A stretch of 64,000 nucleotides of DNA. Source: Aldehydirespirator sp963667505. GTDB lineage: Bacteria; Actinomycetota; Acidimicrobiia; Acidimicrobiales; Aldehydirespiratoraceae. The notes under the pieces were generated by a model. The model worked only from the letters and a program-made list of their open reading frames with translations, had not been told where the DNA came from and ran no database searches. The number at the start of each line of letters is the position of its first letter. Position 1 is the stretch's first letter. The position numbers and the translations under genes are program-made. The stretch lies in NCBI GenBank assembly GCA_963667505.2, contig OY763490.2, forward strand, positions 372,001-436,000, given 5' to 3'. Of this stretch, positions 34,128-42,590 are shown in pieces.

Positions 34128-37064
34128 ATGCAGGAATCGGCCGGTCGTGAGGCAGCCAGCAGGCCAGGGGCCTCGAGCCTCGCGGGTCTGGCGTCGCATC
34201 TGGGATCCCGAATCGCGGCGGCAGCCAATCGGCCCGTACTCCTCGACGACCCCGACTCTGTCTGGCTGATCGAGTCGGGCGCCCTCGACGTCTTCCTCGT
34301 CGAGACCGAGGGCGGCGCCGCGGCCTCCGGGTTGAGCAACCTGCTGCGCGTCGGAGAGGACCGAGTCGTGTTCGGGGTGGACAGCGAGTCCTTCAGCCTG
34401 GTGGCGAAGGGTCTACCCGGCAGCGTCATCCGGCGCCTGAGGATTGATGATCTGCTGCGAGAGGCCGCTCGCGAGGACTTCGCCTTCCAGGTCGATGCCT
34501 GGATCAGAGACTTCGCGGCGACGGTGGCCAGCGGCGTCGACCCCCGCCCGCGCCCCGACCTGCGGATCACGGCTGGCCGGTCGCAGGACGGCCTGGCGGG
34601 CAACGCCGTCTTCGCTCACCCTGGCGAGGTGGTGTGGATCGAGCGAGCCGGGCCTGCCCACTATCTCGGGACCGAGGACGTCGATTCCGATGACACGGCC
34701 CTAGTCCCTCTCACGTCGGACACCTGGGTGGTACTGGACGAAGCGTCCAGCTTGCAGTGCACATCGTCGAGGTCTGTCGAGAGCGGTCGGCTGCTGGAGG
34801 GCCTGAGGAGATTCCATAGCCTGGCCTTGTCTGCCGAGCTGTTGAACCGGAGGCTTCAGGTCGCTGACAGCGCCAATGCGCAAGTCGACCGCGCGAACTA
34901 CCACCGTCGCGAGAGACACCGCTCCCGCCGACTGCTGTTCAGTGTGCTCGATTCCGCCGTCCACACATCCGAAGACCAGACCTCCGACATCGTCACGGCG
35001 CTCAATGCGGCAGGTCGGCATGAGAACATCAACTTTCGATGGCCTCCGGCGACTCCCGGCGAGACGCTCTATGAGCGGCCCGTTCACGAGATTCTGCGGG
35101 AGTCGCGAGTGAACTACCGAAGAGTCAGACTTAGCGCTAACGATCGCTGGTGGCGCGGTGACAGCGGCGCAATGCTGGCCTTCCGTCGTGATGACGACGC
35201 TCCGGTGGCGCTTCTGCCAGGTCGCCTTGGCCGCTATAGGGAGTTCGATCCCGCACGAAACTCCTCTCGTAGATTGAACGCCCGACGTTCTCACGGGTTC
35301 CATCCAGAAGCATGGTCGTTTTGCCACTCCCTTCCAGAGGACGAGCAGTTGACTGCCGGGGATGTAACTCGATTCGGATTCAGCAACACGCGAGCCATCT
35401 GCGTCCTGTTGGCTGTCGCTGGTTTCCTGGCAACCCTCCAAATCGTCCTACCGGCGTTCCTGGCCGGGGAATTAGCAGGTCGACTGGTCCCACCGGTATC
35501 CGAAGGAACGACTACCTTCTTCGGCCTTGTCCTCGTCGGGATGGCTGTCTTCTCGATGCTGCTGCTTGTGTTGCAAGGTGTGTTGATGACCCGAGTGGAA
35601 GGGCGGGTCATCGCCCGTGTCAGCGCCGGACTCGTCGATCGCCTCATGAACCTGCCGCTCAGGTTCGGCAGACAGTTCAGGGCAGGCGATCTGATGACCC
35701 GCATCCTGAACCTGTGGGTGCTGCGCGACCAGTTCGCCGGAATCGTGACCCAGAGCGTCCTAGTAGTCGTCTTCCTGCTGCCGGCGCTGGCCCTGCTGTT
35801 GCTGTACGACATCGTGCTGGCCGTCACGAGCATCGCGGTCGCAGTCTTCGCGCTGGCTGCGATGATCGCGTTCGGGCTGCCGCAGACGCATCATCAGCGT
35901 GCCCGCTTCTCGGCCATGAGAAGTGTCGCCAGCCAGGTCAATCAGTATCTCGGAGGGATACGCAAGCTCCGGTCGGCTGGTGCTGAGGACTCGGCGTTCG
36001 GCTCGGTGATCCGTGGCATTCGGGATCAGCTGCGGGCTCGCAGTCGGGTAGATGGTATGAACCGGCACTTGGTTGCGTTCAGCGCGTCCGTTCCGATGCT
36101 GGGAAGCACGATCCTCTTCGCGGTTGCATCTGGTCGCGGCTTCGGTCAAGACCGGGCGTCGGACTTTCTGGTCGTCTATATCGTCTCCATCGTGATCTAC
36201 TCGTCGATCGCCAACCTCGGCCGCGTGTTCGAAGGAGTCACCACAGCTCTGCCCATCTACGAGCAGATCAAGCCGATCGTGTGGGCCAAGCCGGCGAGGG
36301 TAGCAGATACAGTCCGGGAGTCTGCCAGCCGGGTGGAACTGTACGGCGAGCTCCGTTTCGACAACGTCAGCTTCCGACATGACGACACTGGACCGCTGAT
36401 CCTCGGAGGCGTGACTATCGAAGCCAAGCCGGGGGAGTTCATCGCCATCGTCGGACACTCCGGTGCAGGCAAGAGCACCCTTATCAGCTTGGCTCTAGGA
36501 TTGGAGGAGCCACTGAGCGGTGCGGTCTACTACGACGGGCGCGACCTCGCCAGCATCTCGACCCATTCGGTCCGACGCCAAGTGGGCATGGTGTCACAGG
36601 ACAACGCTCTGCATCCGGGCAACATATTGCAGAACATCGTCGGCTTCAGCAACGACATGACCATCGAAGACGCTTGGCGGGCGGCGCAGCTGGCCGACAT
36701 AGCCGAGGAGATCGCGGCCATGCCCATGCAGATGTTCACGCCGGTCGGAGATAACACGGCCACGTTCTCCGGCGGACAGCAGCAGCGCATCCAGATCGCG
36801 GCCGCCCTGGTCCGCAGTCCGCGGTTCGTGTTCCTCGACGAGGCGACCAGCTGGCTCGACGTGAACACCCAGGCACGCGTCATGCAGGGCATCGAGTCGC
36901 TGTCCGCCACCCGTCTGGTGATCGCCCACCGGCTGTCCACCGTCAGGGCCGCCGACCGGATCTATGTGCTGGCCGGCGGCCGGGTGGCCCAGCAGGGCAC
37001 CTTCGAGGAGCTGCGCGAGGCCGACGGCCCGTTCCGGCGGCTCACAGAACGACAGCTGAGCTGA
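34128..37064 (+). CDS. NHLP-type ABC exporter permease/ATPase, second subunit
   Basis: A 978-residue partner exporter of the kind that accompanies NHLP peptidase exporters. About 430 N-terminal residues form a soluble region, here without a C39 peptidase, beginning GLASHLGSRIAAAANRPVLL. Six helices follow (to about 720), then an ATPase with Walker A GHSGAGKST near 775, signature FSGGQQQRIQIAAAL, and VFLDEATSWLDVN. Nine bases after the first exporter. Probably forms a heterodimer with it. It also contains a TTA codon at 35472. Confidence 0.9.
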   Translation: MQESAGREAASRPGASSLAGLASHLGSRIAAAANRPVLLDDPDSVWLIESGALDVFLVETEGGAAASGLSNLLRVGEDRVVFGVDSESFSLVAKGLPGSVIRRLRIDDLLREAAREDFAFQVDAWIRDFAATVASGVDPRPRPDLRITAGRSQDGLAGNAVFAHPGEVVWIERAGPAHYLGTEDVDSDDTALVPLTSDTWVVLDEASSLQCTSSRSVESGRLLEGLRRFHSLALSAELLNRRLQVADSANAQVDRANYHRRERHRSRRLLFSVLDSAVHTSEDQTSDIVTALNAAGRHENINFRWPPATPGETLYERPVHEILRESRVNYRRVRLSANDRWWRGDSGAMLAFRRDDDAPVALLPGRLGRYREFDPARNSSRRLNARRSHGFHPEAWSFCHSLPEDEQLTAGDVTRFGFSNTRAICVLLAVAGFLATLQIVLPAFLAGELAGRLVPPVSEGTTTFFGLVLVGMAVFSMLLLVLQGVLMTRVEGRVIARVSAGLVDRLMNLPLRFGRQFRAGDLMTRILNLWVLRDQFAGIVTQSVLVVVFLLPALALLLLYDIVLAVTSIAVAVFALAAMIAFGLPQTHHQRARFSAMRSVASQVNQYLGGIRKLRSAGAEDSAFGSVIRGIRDQLRARSRVDGMNRHLVAFSASVPMLGSTILFAVASGRGFGQDRASDFLVVYIVSIVIYSSIANLGRVFEGVTTALPIYEQIKPIVWAKPARVADTVRESASRVELYGELRFDNVSFRHDDTGPLILGGVTIEAKPGEFIAIVGHSGAGKSTLISLALGLEEPLSGAVYYDGRDLASISTHSVRRQVGMVSQDNALHPGNILQNIVGFSNDMTIEDAWRAAQLADIAEEIAAMPMQMFTPVGDNTATFSGGQQQRIQIAAALVRSPRFVFLDEATSWLDVNTQARVMQGIESLSATRLVIAHRLSTVRAADRIYVLAGGRVAQQGTFEELREADGPFRRLTERQLS

Positions 37065-37094
37065 GCCGGCGCCGCCCGTCGGAGGAGCTGGTAG

Positions 37095-38639
37095 CTAGAT
37101 GCGGCGGTCCCGGCCCTGCCAGTACTCGTCTCGCAGCAGGCGCTTGTAGAGCTTGCCGTTTTGGTCGCGGGGCAGCGTCTCACGGAAGTCCACTGTCCGG
37201 GGGCACTTGACCGACGCCATGCCGGCCCGGCAGTGGTCGATCAGGTCGCGCTCCAGCGCGGCCTCGGCCGCCGCGTCCACGGGCATTTCCATTGGCTGCA
37301 CGACGGCCTTGACCACCTCGCCGAGATCGTCGTCGGGCACGCCGAACACGGCCGCGTCCATCACCGCGGGGTGCATGGTCAGCAGGTTCTCGGCCTCCTG
37401 GGGGTACACGTTCACCCCGCCGGAGATGATCATGTACGCCTTGCGGTCGGTCAGGTACAGGAACCCGTCGTCGTCGATCCGGCCGATGTCACCGAGGCTG
37501 GACCAGCCGTCGGGGGGCGTCGAGCCTCCGGTCTTCTCCTCCCTCGGGCGGTCGTCGCCAGCGGCGCCCCTGCTGAAATAGACGACGCCTTCGTCTCCTA
37601 CCGGCAGCTCGGTGCCGGTGGCGTCGTCCACGATGTGGACCTCGCAGCCGATCGGCCTGCCGACGGTGCCGGGATGGGCCAGCCACTGCTCGCTGTCGCA
37701 GTAGGTGAACCCGATTCCGTCGGTGCCCGCGTAGTACTCGCCGATGATCGGCCCCCACCAGTCGATCATCTGTCGCTTGGCCTCCACCGGGCAGGGCGCG
37801 GCCGCGTGCACCGCCAGGGTCAGCGTCGACAGGTCGTGGGCGTGGCGCTGCTCGCCGGGCAGCTTGAGCATGCGCACGAACATGGTGGGCACGACCTGGG
37901 TGTGGGTCACCGAGTAGCGCTCGACCGCGGCCAGGAACTCCGCCGCGTCGAAGCGCTCCATCACCACCGTGGTGGCGCCGATGATCTGCGCGGCCGTCGT
38001 GAAGCGCAGCGGGGCGCCGTGGTACAGCGGCGCGGGCGACAGGTACACGGACTTGTGGGACATGCGCAGCAGCAGCACGCACACTATGGCCACCGCCGAC
38101 TGGGCGTCCTCCAACGGCACCGGCTCGTAGGCGGTGAGCACGCCCTTGGGGCGCCCGGTGGTGCCGGAGGTATACAGCATGCTGTTGCCGGACACCCGCC
38201 CGGCCAGCGGCTCCGGCGACGCGGCCGCCACGGCCTGCTCGTAGCTGTCGTAGCCGTCGACAGTGTCGTCCATCATCAGCCGCAGCCCCACTCCCGGCAT
38301 CCGGCCGGCCAGCCCGGCGGCCTTGTAGCCCGAGGTGACGAAGGCCACGGCGCCGCTGTCGCCGACGATGTAGGCGATCTCGTCGGCGGTCAGGCGGCTG
38401 CTGATGGGGGTGTAGACCAGCCCCGCGTAGTAGGCCCCCCAGACCAGCGGCAGAAAGTTGCGGTGGTTCTCCAGGCACCAGGCCACATGGTCGCCGGGGA
38501 CCAGGCCGGCCTCCCGGAACACTCGCGACACCCGGTTGGCCTCGGCGTCGAGCTGGGCGTAGGTGAGCGTCTCGCCCGACCCGGCCATGATCAGCGCCAC
38601 CCTGTCGGGACTGGTGGCCGCATGCACTCCCGGATACAT
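37095..38639 (-). CDS. Acyl-CoA synthetase / AMP-dependent ligase
   Basis: A 514-residue ANL-superfamily enzyme activating a carboxylic acid as adenylate then CoA thioester. Motifs: MLYTSGTTGRPKGV (P-loop), YYAGTDGIGFTYCDS, GDIGRIDDDGFLYLTDRK and the catalytic Lys in PRDQNGKLYKRL. It lies on the opposite strand between the NHLP exporters and precursor 2, with no gene partner. Substrate is not predictable; it could be unrelated to the RiPP locus. Family members include FadD and benzoate-type ligases. Confidence 0.9.
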   Translation of the reverse strand: MYPGVHAATSPDRVALIMAGSGETLTYAQLDAEANRVSRVFREAGLVPGDHVAWCLENHRNFLPLVWGAYYAGLVYTPISSRLTADEIAYIVGDSGAVAFVTSGYKAAGLAGRMPGVGLRLMMDDTVDGYDSYEQAVAAASPEPLAGRVSGNSMLYTSGTTGRPKGVLTAYEPVPLEDAQSAVAIVCVLLLRMSHKSVYLSPAPLYHGAPLRFTTAAQIIGATTVVMERFDAAEFLAAVERYSVTHTQVVPTMFVRMLKLPGEQRHAHDLSTLTLAVHAAAPCPVEAKRQMIDWWGPIIGEYYAGTDGIGFTYCDSEQWLAHPGTVGRPIGCEVHIVDDATGTELPVGDEGVVYFSRGAAGDDRPREEKTGGSTPPDGWSSLGDIGRIDDDGFLYLTDRKAYMIISGGVNVYPQEAENLLTMHPAVMDAAVFGVPDDDLGEVVKAVVQPMEMPVDAAAEAALERDLIDHCRAGMASVKCPRTVDFRETLPRDQNGKLYKRLLRDEYWQGRDRRI

Positions 38640-38737
38640 CTACCCCGAAGCTAGCGGGCGCGGCCACGGGGTCCTTCAGCCGGAATGAAGCTTGCAATTC
38701 CGGGGGGACGGAGTCTAACATGGCCCGAGCAGACAAT

Positions 38738-38750
38738 CGTAATTATTACG
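38738..38750. promoter_or_regulatory. CGTAATTATTACG inverted repeat upstream of precursor 2
   Basis: CGTAAT-T-ATTACG, an imperfect-centre palindrome about 47 bases before the precursor 2 start, in an AT-rich pocket. It shares GTAATTA with the site before precursor 1. A candidate operator or promoter element. Confidence 0.4.
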
Positions 38751-38779
38751 ATCTCAGTTCATCATCAACATCCAACTAT

Positions 38780-38796
38780 CGAGGAGTATCTAGAAA
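38780..38796 (+). promoter_or_regulatory. Conserved ribosome-binding leader of precursor 2
   Basis: CGAGGAGTATCTAGAAA immediately before the ATG, essentially the same as at precursor 1. It supports the start codon of both genes and co-expression at high level. Confidence 0.7.
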
Positions 38797-39045
38797 ATGC
38801 TCATCAGGGAAGACATCGAACGAGCGCTGGTCAACCGTGCGGGGAGGGACGAGGCGTTCCGTGCGCTGTTGCTGGAGAACCCCCGCGACGCGGTGCGTGA
38901 AGCGCTGAACATCAGTGTTCCGAGCCACTTCACGCTTGAGGTGCACGAGGAGGACGCCAGTAGCCTCCACTTGGTGCTGCCGCCCGGCGACCGGCTGTCC
39001 GAGGAAGAGCTGGCCAGCGTCGCCGGCGGGAAGGCCGACGGCTGA
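38797..39045 (+). CDS. NHLP-type RiPP leader/precursor peptide 2
   Basis: An 82-residue near-copy of precursor 1, with nine substitutions (for example V3I, V10A, N17R, K46T, P80A). It ends SEEELASVAGG then KADG, again leaving four residues after the GG site. The similarity extends into about 45 bases of 3' flank. It lies beyond the inverted ligase gene, so its transcription is independent of the exporter operon. The twin arrangement suggests both are substrates of the same C39 exporter. Confidence 0.88.
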   Translation: MLIREDIERALVNRAGRDEAFRALLLENPRDAVREALNISVPSHFTLEVHEEDASSLHLVLPPGDRLSEEELASVAGGKADG

Positions 39046-39053
39046 ACCGTCCA

Positions 39054-39076
39054 GCGACGGGGTCGCGGGTCTTTTT
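39054..39076 (+). terminator. Probable intrinsic terminator after precursor 2
   Basis: GCGAC-GGG-GTCGC is followed by GGGTCTTTTT. The stem is short (5 bp), but the T-run is rare in this GC-rich region and fits termination just after the precursor stop. Confidence 0.55.
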
Positions 39077-39116
39077 GACGCCGCATCCCACATTCTCCAT
39101 CGTGCTCGAGTTCCAG

Positions 39117-39161
39117 GCCTAGATAGCCGCGCCCATCTACGCCGGGCGCGGCTATCTAGGC
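39117..39161. promoter_or_regulatory. Perfect 18-bp hairpin upstream of dtd
   Basis: Arms 39117-39134 and 39144-39161 are exact reverse complements around a 9-nt loop (ATCTACGCC). No T-run follows. It ends seven bases before the dtd GTG, where it could terminate reading from the precursor side or mask dtd translation initiation. Confidence 0.75.
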
Positions 39162-39168
39162 TGGGGCT

Positions 39169-39606
39169 GTGAGGGCGTTGGTGCAGCGGGTGTCGCAGGC
39201 CCGGGTGCGGGTGGACGGCTGGGTGGTGGGCGAGATCGGCGCGGGGCTGTGCTGCCTGGTCGGGGTCACCCACGACGACGGCCAACACGGCGCGCTGAAG
39301 TTGGCTGGCAAGATCTGGCACCTGCGCGTCTTCTCCGACGAGGACGGCCACATGAACCGGTCGGCGGCCGACACCGGCGGCGAGGTGCTGGTGGTGAGCC
39401 AGTTCACCCTCTACGGCGACACCCACAAGGGCCGCCGCCCGTCGTTCGTGGCGGCGGCCGCCCCCGATGAGGCTGCCCGGCTGATCGACGACCTAGTGGC
39501 CGAGCTGCGCCGCCTGGGCGCCACCGTGGCCACCGGCGCCTTCGGCGCGAACATGGCCGTAGAGCTAACCAACGACGGCCCCGTCACCCTGATGCTCGAA
39601 GTCTGA
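39169..39606 (+). CDS. dtd: D-aminoacyl-tRNA deacylase
   Basis: A 145-residue DTD1-type proofreading enzyme that removes D-amino acids (and mischarged Gly) from tRNA. Motifs: MRALVQRVSQARVRVDG, SQFTLYGDTHKGRRPSF and the cross-subunit TNDGPVTLML with the Gly-cisPro. Length is standard. The start is GTG 39169. A perfect hairpin sits just ahead. The gene being next to an NHLP precursor may be chance. Confidence 0.95.
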   Translation: MRALVQRVSQARVRVDGWVVGEIGAGLCCLVGVTHDDGQHGALKLAGKIWHLRVFSDEDGHMNRSAADTGGEVLVVSQFTLYGDTHKGRRPSFVAAAAPDEAARLIDDLVAELRRLGATVATGAFGANMAVELTNDGPVTLMLEV

Positions 39607-39613
39607 CGGCTGC

Positions 39614-40201
39614 GTGGTCGGCTATAGCTGCACGGAGTGGGGAAGAGGGCAGCTGCTCGCGATAGTCGTTGCTGTCCTCTTGGTGGGCTGCTCTGGAGGC
39701 GAGCATCGTACGGAGGATCGACGGGTCGAGTCCGAGGTGCCGTGCGAGCACGCCATCGATACTTTGATTCCCCCAGTCGATCCCGACGACCTCACCAGCG
39801 GCATGATCGTCCACGGATCGAGGGGCGGCTTCATCGCGCTGCCCGACCCTGAGCGTCCCATGCAACTCGGACGCTCGGCACCGGAGGGATCTGGCTATGA
39901 GGGCTATCGCTTCTCGAAGTTCGGGCTGGTGGTGCGCGGCGATCGGCTCGTCTCAGTGGAGGTGGTCGAAGCTGACCACGACGCGGTGCTGAAATTCGGC
40001 AGCTCGAGCAGCTTCGCGCCGTCACATGCCCTACGGGTCGGTCCCTGCCCCGCCACGCTAGGGGAGTGGGTGGTCTTCACGGGCGGCCTGTGGGTGAGCG
40101 CACCTGGATGCGTGGAGCTTGTCGCCTCCCACGACGACGAGGTCGCCCGCGTCCGGCTCCCTGTCGGTGCCGCGTGCGAGGTCAACCGTCACTTGGGTTG
40201 A
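39614..40201 (+). CDS. Hypothetical lipoprotein
   Basis: A 195-residue protein with a signal peptide ending in LLVGC (Cys26), so probably lipid-anchored outside the membrane. The body (LTSGMIVHGSRGGFIALPD; GYEGYRFSKFGLVVRGD; ATLGEWVVFTGGLWVSAPGC) shows beta-rich composition and no family I recognise. GTG 39614 is seven bases after dtd and the TGA overlaps the ATG of the oxidoreductase frame (TGATG), suggesting co-transcription of all three. Confidence 0.65.
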   Translation: MVGYSCTEWGRGQLLAIVVAVLLVGCSGGEHRTEDRRVESEVPCEHAIDTLIPPVDPDDLTSGMIVHGSRGGFIALPDPERPMQLGRSAPEGSGYEGYRFSKFGLVVRGDRLVSVEVVEADHDAVLKFGSSSSFAPSHALRVGPCPATLGEWVVFTGGLWVSAPGCVELVASHDDEVARVRLPVGAACEVNRHLG

Positions 40202-42459
40202 TGCCGACGGGATCTAGGATCGGGGTCTTGTCGGGTTCGGCTACGGGGATGACCGGGGTGACTGATCGCAGCGTCCATGTCCGGACCTGCCCGCTTTGCG
40301 AGGCGATGTGCGGGCTCGAAGTGCACCACGCCGACGGCGAGGTGAAGCTGATCCGCCCCAACCGCGGCGACGTGTGGTCCAAGGGCTACATCTGTCCCAA
40401 GGGCACCACGCTCGGGCATCTTCACGCCGACCCGGACCGGCTCCAGGCGCCGCTGGTGCGCGGCCCGTCGGGCGAGTTCGCCGAAGTGGGCTGGGACGAG
40501 GCCTTCGCCCGCTGCGCCGAGCTGATCGGCGGGGTCCGCGCCGAGCACGGTGTCGAGGCGGTCACCGCCTACGTGGGCAACCCGGCCGCCCACAACTACT
40601 CGATCAGCCGTTACGTCGGGCTGTTCATGGGCCTCGCCGGGCTGCCGGTGATCTACTCGGCCGGAACGGTGGACCAGTGGCCCAAGAACGTCGTCTGCCA
40701 CCTCATGTACGGGCAGGCCTGGCGCATCCCCGCGCCCGACATCGAGCGCACCGACTTCATAGTGGTGCAGGGGGCCAACCCCCACGCCAGCCAGGGCAGC
40801 CTGCTGGCCCACGCCGACGTGCCCGCCGCCCTCGACCGGATCCGGGAGCGGGGCAAGGTGGTGGTGATCGACCCCCGCCGCACCGGCACGGTCAAGCACG
40901 CCGACCAGTGGCTGCCGATCAGGCCCGGCACCGACGCCCTGCTGCAGCTCGCGGTGGTCAACGTGCTGTTCGCCGAGGGCCTGGTGCGGCTTGGGCACCT
41001 GGCCGGCCGGCTCGACGGGGTGGACGAGGTCCGGCGCATCGCGGCCGACTTCCCGCCCGAGCGGGTGGCCGGCGCCTGCGGGACCACCCCGGAGGCGATC
41101 CGCACGCTGGGCCGCGAGTTCGCGGCGGCCGACCGGGCCGCCTGGTACGCCCGCATCGGCACCTGCAACCAGGAGTTCGGCACGCTGGCGTCGTGGCTGC
41201 CCGACGTGATCTGCGCCCTCACCGCCAACCTCGACTCGGTCGGCGGGCTGATGTGGGCCAAGCCGGTGGCCGTGCCCGCGGCCCAGCAGGACTGGGGCTC
41301 GGAACGGGGCTTCGGCCGCTGGCACAGCCGGGTGCGGGGTGCCCCCGAGGCTCTGGGCCAGTTCCCGCTGTCGTGCCTGGCCGAGGAGATCGACACGCCC
41401 GGCCCCGGCCAGATCAAGGCGCTGGTGGTGATCTGCGGCAACCCGGTGATATCGGCGCCCGACGCCGGCCGGCTCGACGCGGCCCTTCCCCAACTCGACG
41501 TAATGGTCTCGCTCGACAACGCCCTGAACGAGACCTCCCGTCACGCCGACGTGATCCTGCCGGGCCTGTCGGCGCTGGAGCAGCCCCACTGCGACGAGCT
41601 GCTGTGGGGCTGGGCCACCCGCTCGGCCGCCAAATGGTCGCCGCCGCTGTTCCCGCCCGCCGACGGACGGCCCCACGAATGGGAGATCCTGCTGCGCCTG
41701 GGCGCGATCTGCGCGGGCATTCCCCCCGAACACACCGACGTATCTGCCATCGACGACGGCTACTTCTCGCACCTGGCCGAACTCAGCGGGGCCGACCCGG
41801 CCGCTGCGCTGGCCGCCTCGCCCGAGCCCGGCCCCGAGCGCCTCAACGACCTGGCGATCCGCACCGGCCCGTGGGGCGACCGCTACGGCCAGAACCCCGA
41901 CGGGGTGACGCTGGCCAAGCTCAAGGAGCAGCCCGACGGCGTCGACTTCGGCCCGATGGTGCCCCGCATCCACGAGGTCGTGCTGCACCCCGACGGCAAG
42001 GTCGACCTCGCCCCGGCCCACATAACCGCCGACATCGGCCGGCTCGCCGAGAGCCTCGACCGGCCCGTCGAGCCGCTGGTGCTCACCAGCCGCCGCCACC
42101 TGCGCTCCAACAACTCCTGGATGCACAACGTCAAGGTCCTGGTGAGGGGCAAGGACCGCTGCACCCTGCTCATCCATCCCGACGACGCCGCCGCCCGCGG
42201 CGTGGCCGACGGCGCGGTGGCGGTGGTGTCGTCCTCCAATGGCGCGGTCGAGGTGCCCGCCGAGGTCAGCGACGAGATGATGCCCGGCGTGGTGTCGCTG
42301 CCCCACGGCTGGGGCCACGACAAGCCCGACACCCGCCTGTCGGTGGCCCGCGAGCACGCCGGCGTCAACAACAACCTGCTGGCCCCGCCCGACTTCGTGG
42401 ACGTCCCCTCTGGCAACGCCGCCGTCAACGGCATCCCCGTCGAAGTCGCCCCGGCCTGA
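40201..42459 (+). CDS. Molybdopterin-dependent oxidoreductase (formate dehydrogenase/BisC-like)
   Basis: A 752-residue DMSO-reductase-superfamily enzyme. The N-terminal [4Fe-4S] site is CPLCEAMC (C-x2-C-x3-C) with the fourth Cys in GYICPKG. Mo-bisMGD binding segments include NPAAHNYSISRYVGLFMGLA, VVIDPRRTGTVKHAD, RHADVILPGLSALEQPHCDE and the C-terminal LTSRRHLRSNNSWMHN. Start is ATG 40201 (coupled to the lipoprotein stop) or ATG 40249; the conserved region begins at about residue 24. No Sec/twin-arginine signal is seen, so it is probably cytoplasmic. Substrate unknown. Confidence 0.88.
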   Translation: MPTGSRIGVLSGSATGMTGVTDRSVHVRTCPLCEAMCGLEVHHADGEVKLIRPNRGDVWSKGYICPKGTTLGHLHADPDRLQAPLVRGPSGEFAEVGWDEAFARCAELIGGVRAEHGVEAVTAYVGNPAAHNYSISRYVGLFMGLAGLPVIYSAGTVDQWPKNVVCHLMYGQAWRIPAPDIERTDFIVVQGANPHASQGSLLAHADVPAALDRIRERGKVVVIDPRRTGTVKHADQWLPIRPGTDALLQLAVVNVLFAEGLVRLGHLAGRLDGVDEVRRIAADFPPERVAGACGTTPEAIRTLGREFAAADRAAWYARIGTCNQEFGTLASWLPDVICALTANLDSVGGLMWAKPVAVPAAQQDWGSERGFGRWHSRVRGAPEALGQFPLSCLAEEIDTPGPGQIKALVVICGNPVISAPDAGRLDAALPQLDVMVSLDNALNETSRHADVILPGLSALEQPHCDELLWGWATRSAAKWSPPLFPPADGRPHEWEILLRLGAICAGIPPEHTDVSAIDDGYFSHLAELSGADPAAALAASPEPGPERLNDLAIRTGPWGDRYGQNPDGVTLAKLKEQPDGVDFGPMVPRIHEVVLHPDGKVDLAPAHITADIGRLAESLDRPVEPLVLTSRRHLRSNNSWMHNVKVLVRGKDRCTLLIHPDDAAARGVADGAVAVVSSSNGAVEVPAEVSDEMMPGVVSLPHGWGHDKPDTRLSVAREHAGVNNNLLAPPDFVDVPSGNAAVNGIPVEVAPA

Positions 42460-42492
42460 GGTCGTCGCAGGATTGGCCGCTCCAGACAATCA

Positions 42493-42590
42493 CGGCAGAA
42501 GCGGCCTGGGTTTCCCGGTGGGAGCAGCCGAAGTTTCACGGTAGAAGTGGCCTGAGTTTCCCGGTGGGAGCAGCCGAAGTTTCACGGTAG
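42493..42590. repeat. 46-bp tandem repeat (2.1 copies)
   Basis: Units at 42493-42538 and 42539-42584, then CGGTAG beginning a third. They differ at three positions by eye. It fills most of the 122-bp convergent gap between the oxidoreductase and the DUF4143 ATPase; the last bases reach into the ATPase 3' end. Confidence 0.88.

Noticed and set aside
39169..39606. dtd as a dedicated part of the peptide locus (D-amino-acid protection)
   Set aside because: dtd is a common housekeeping gene, separated from precursor 2 by a likely terminator and a hairpin; nothing ties it to D-residues in a product.
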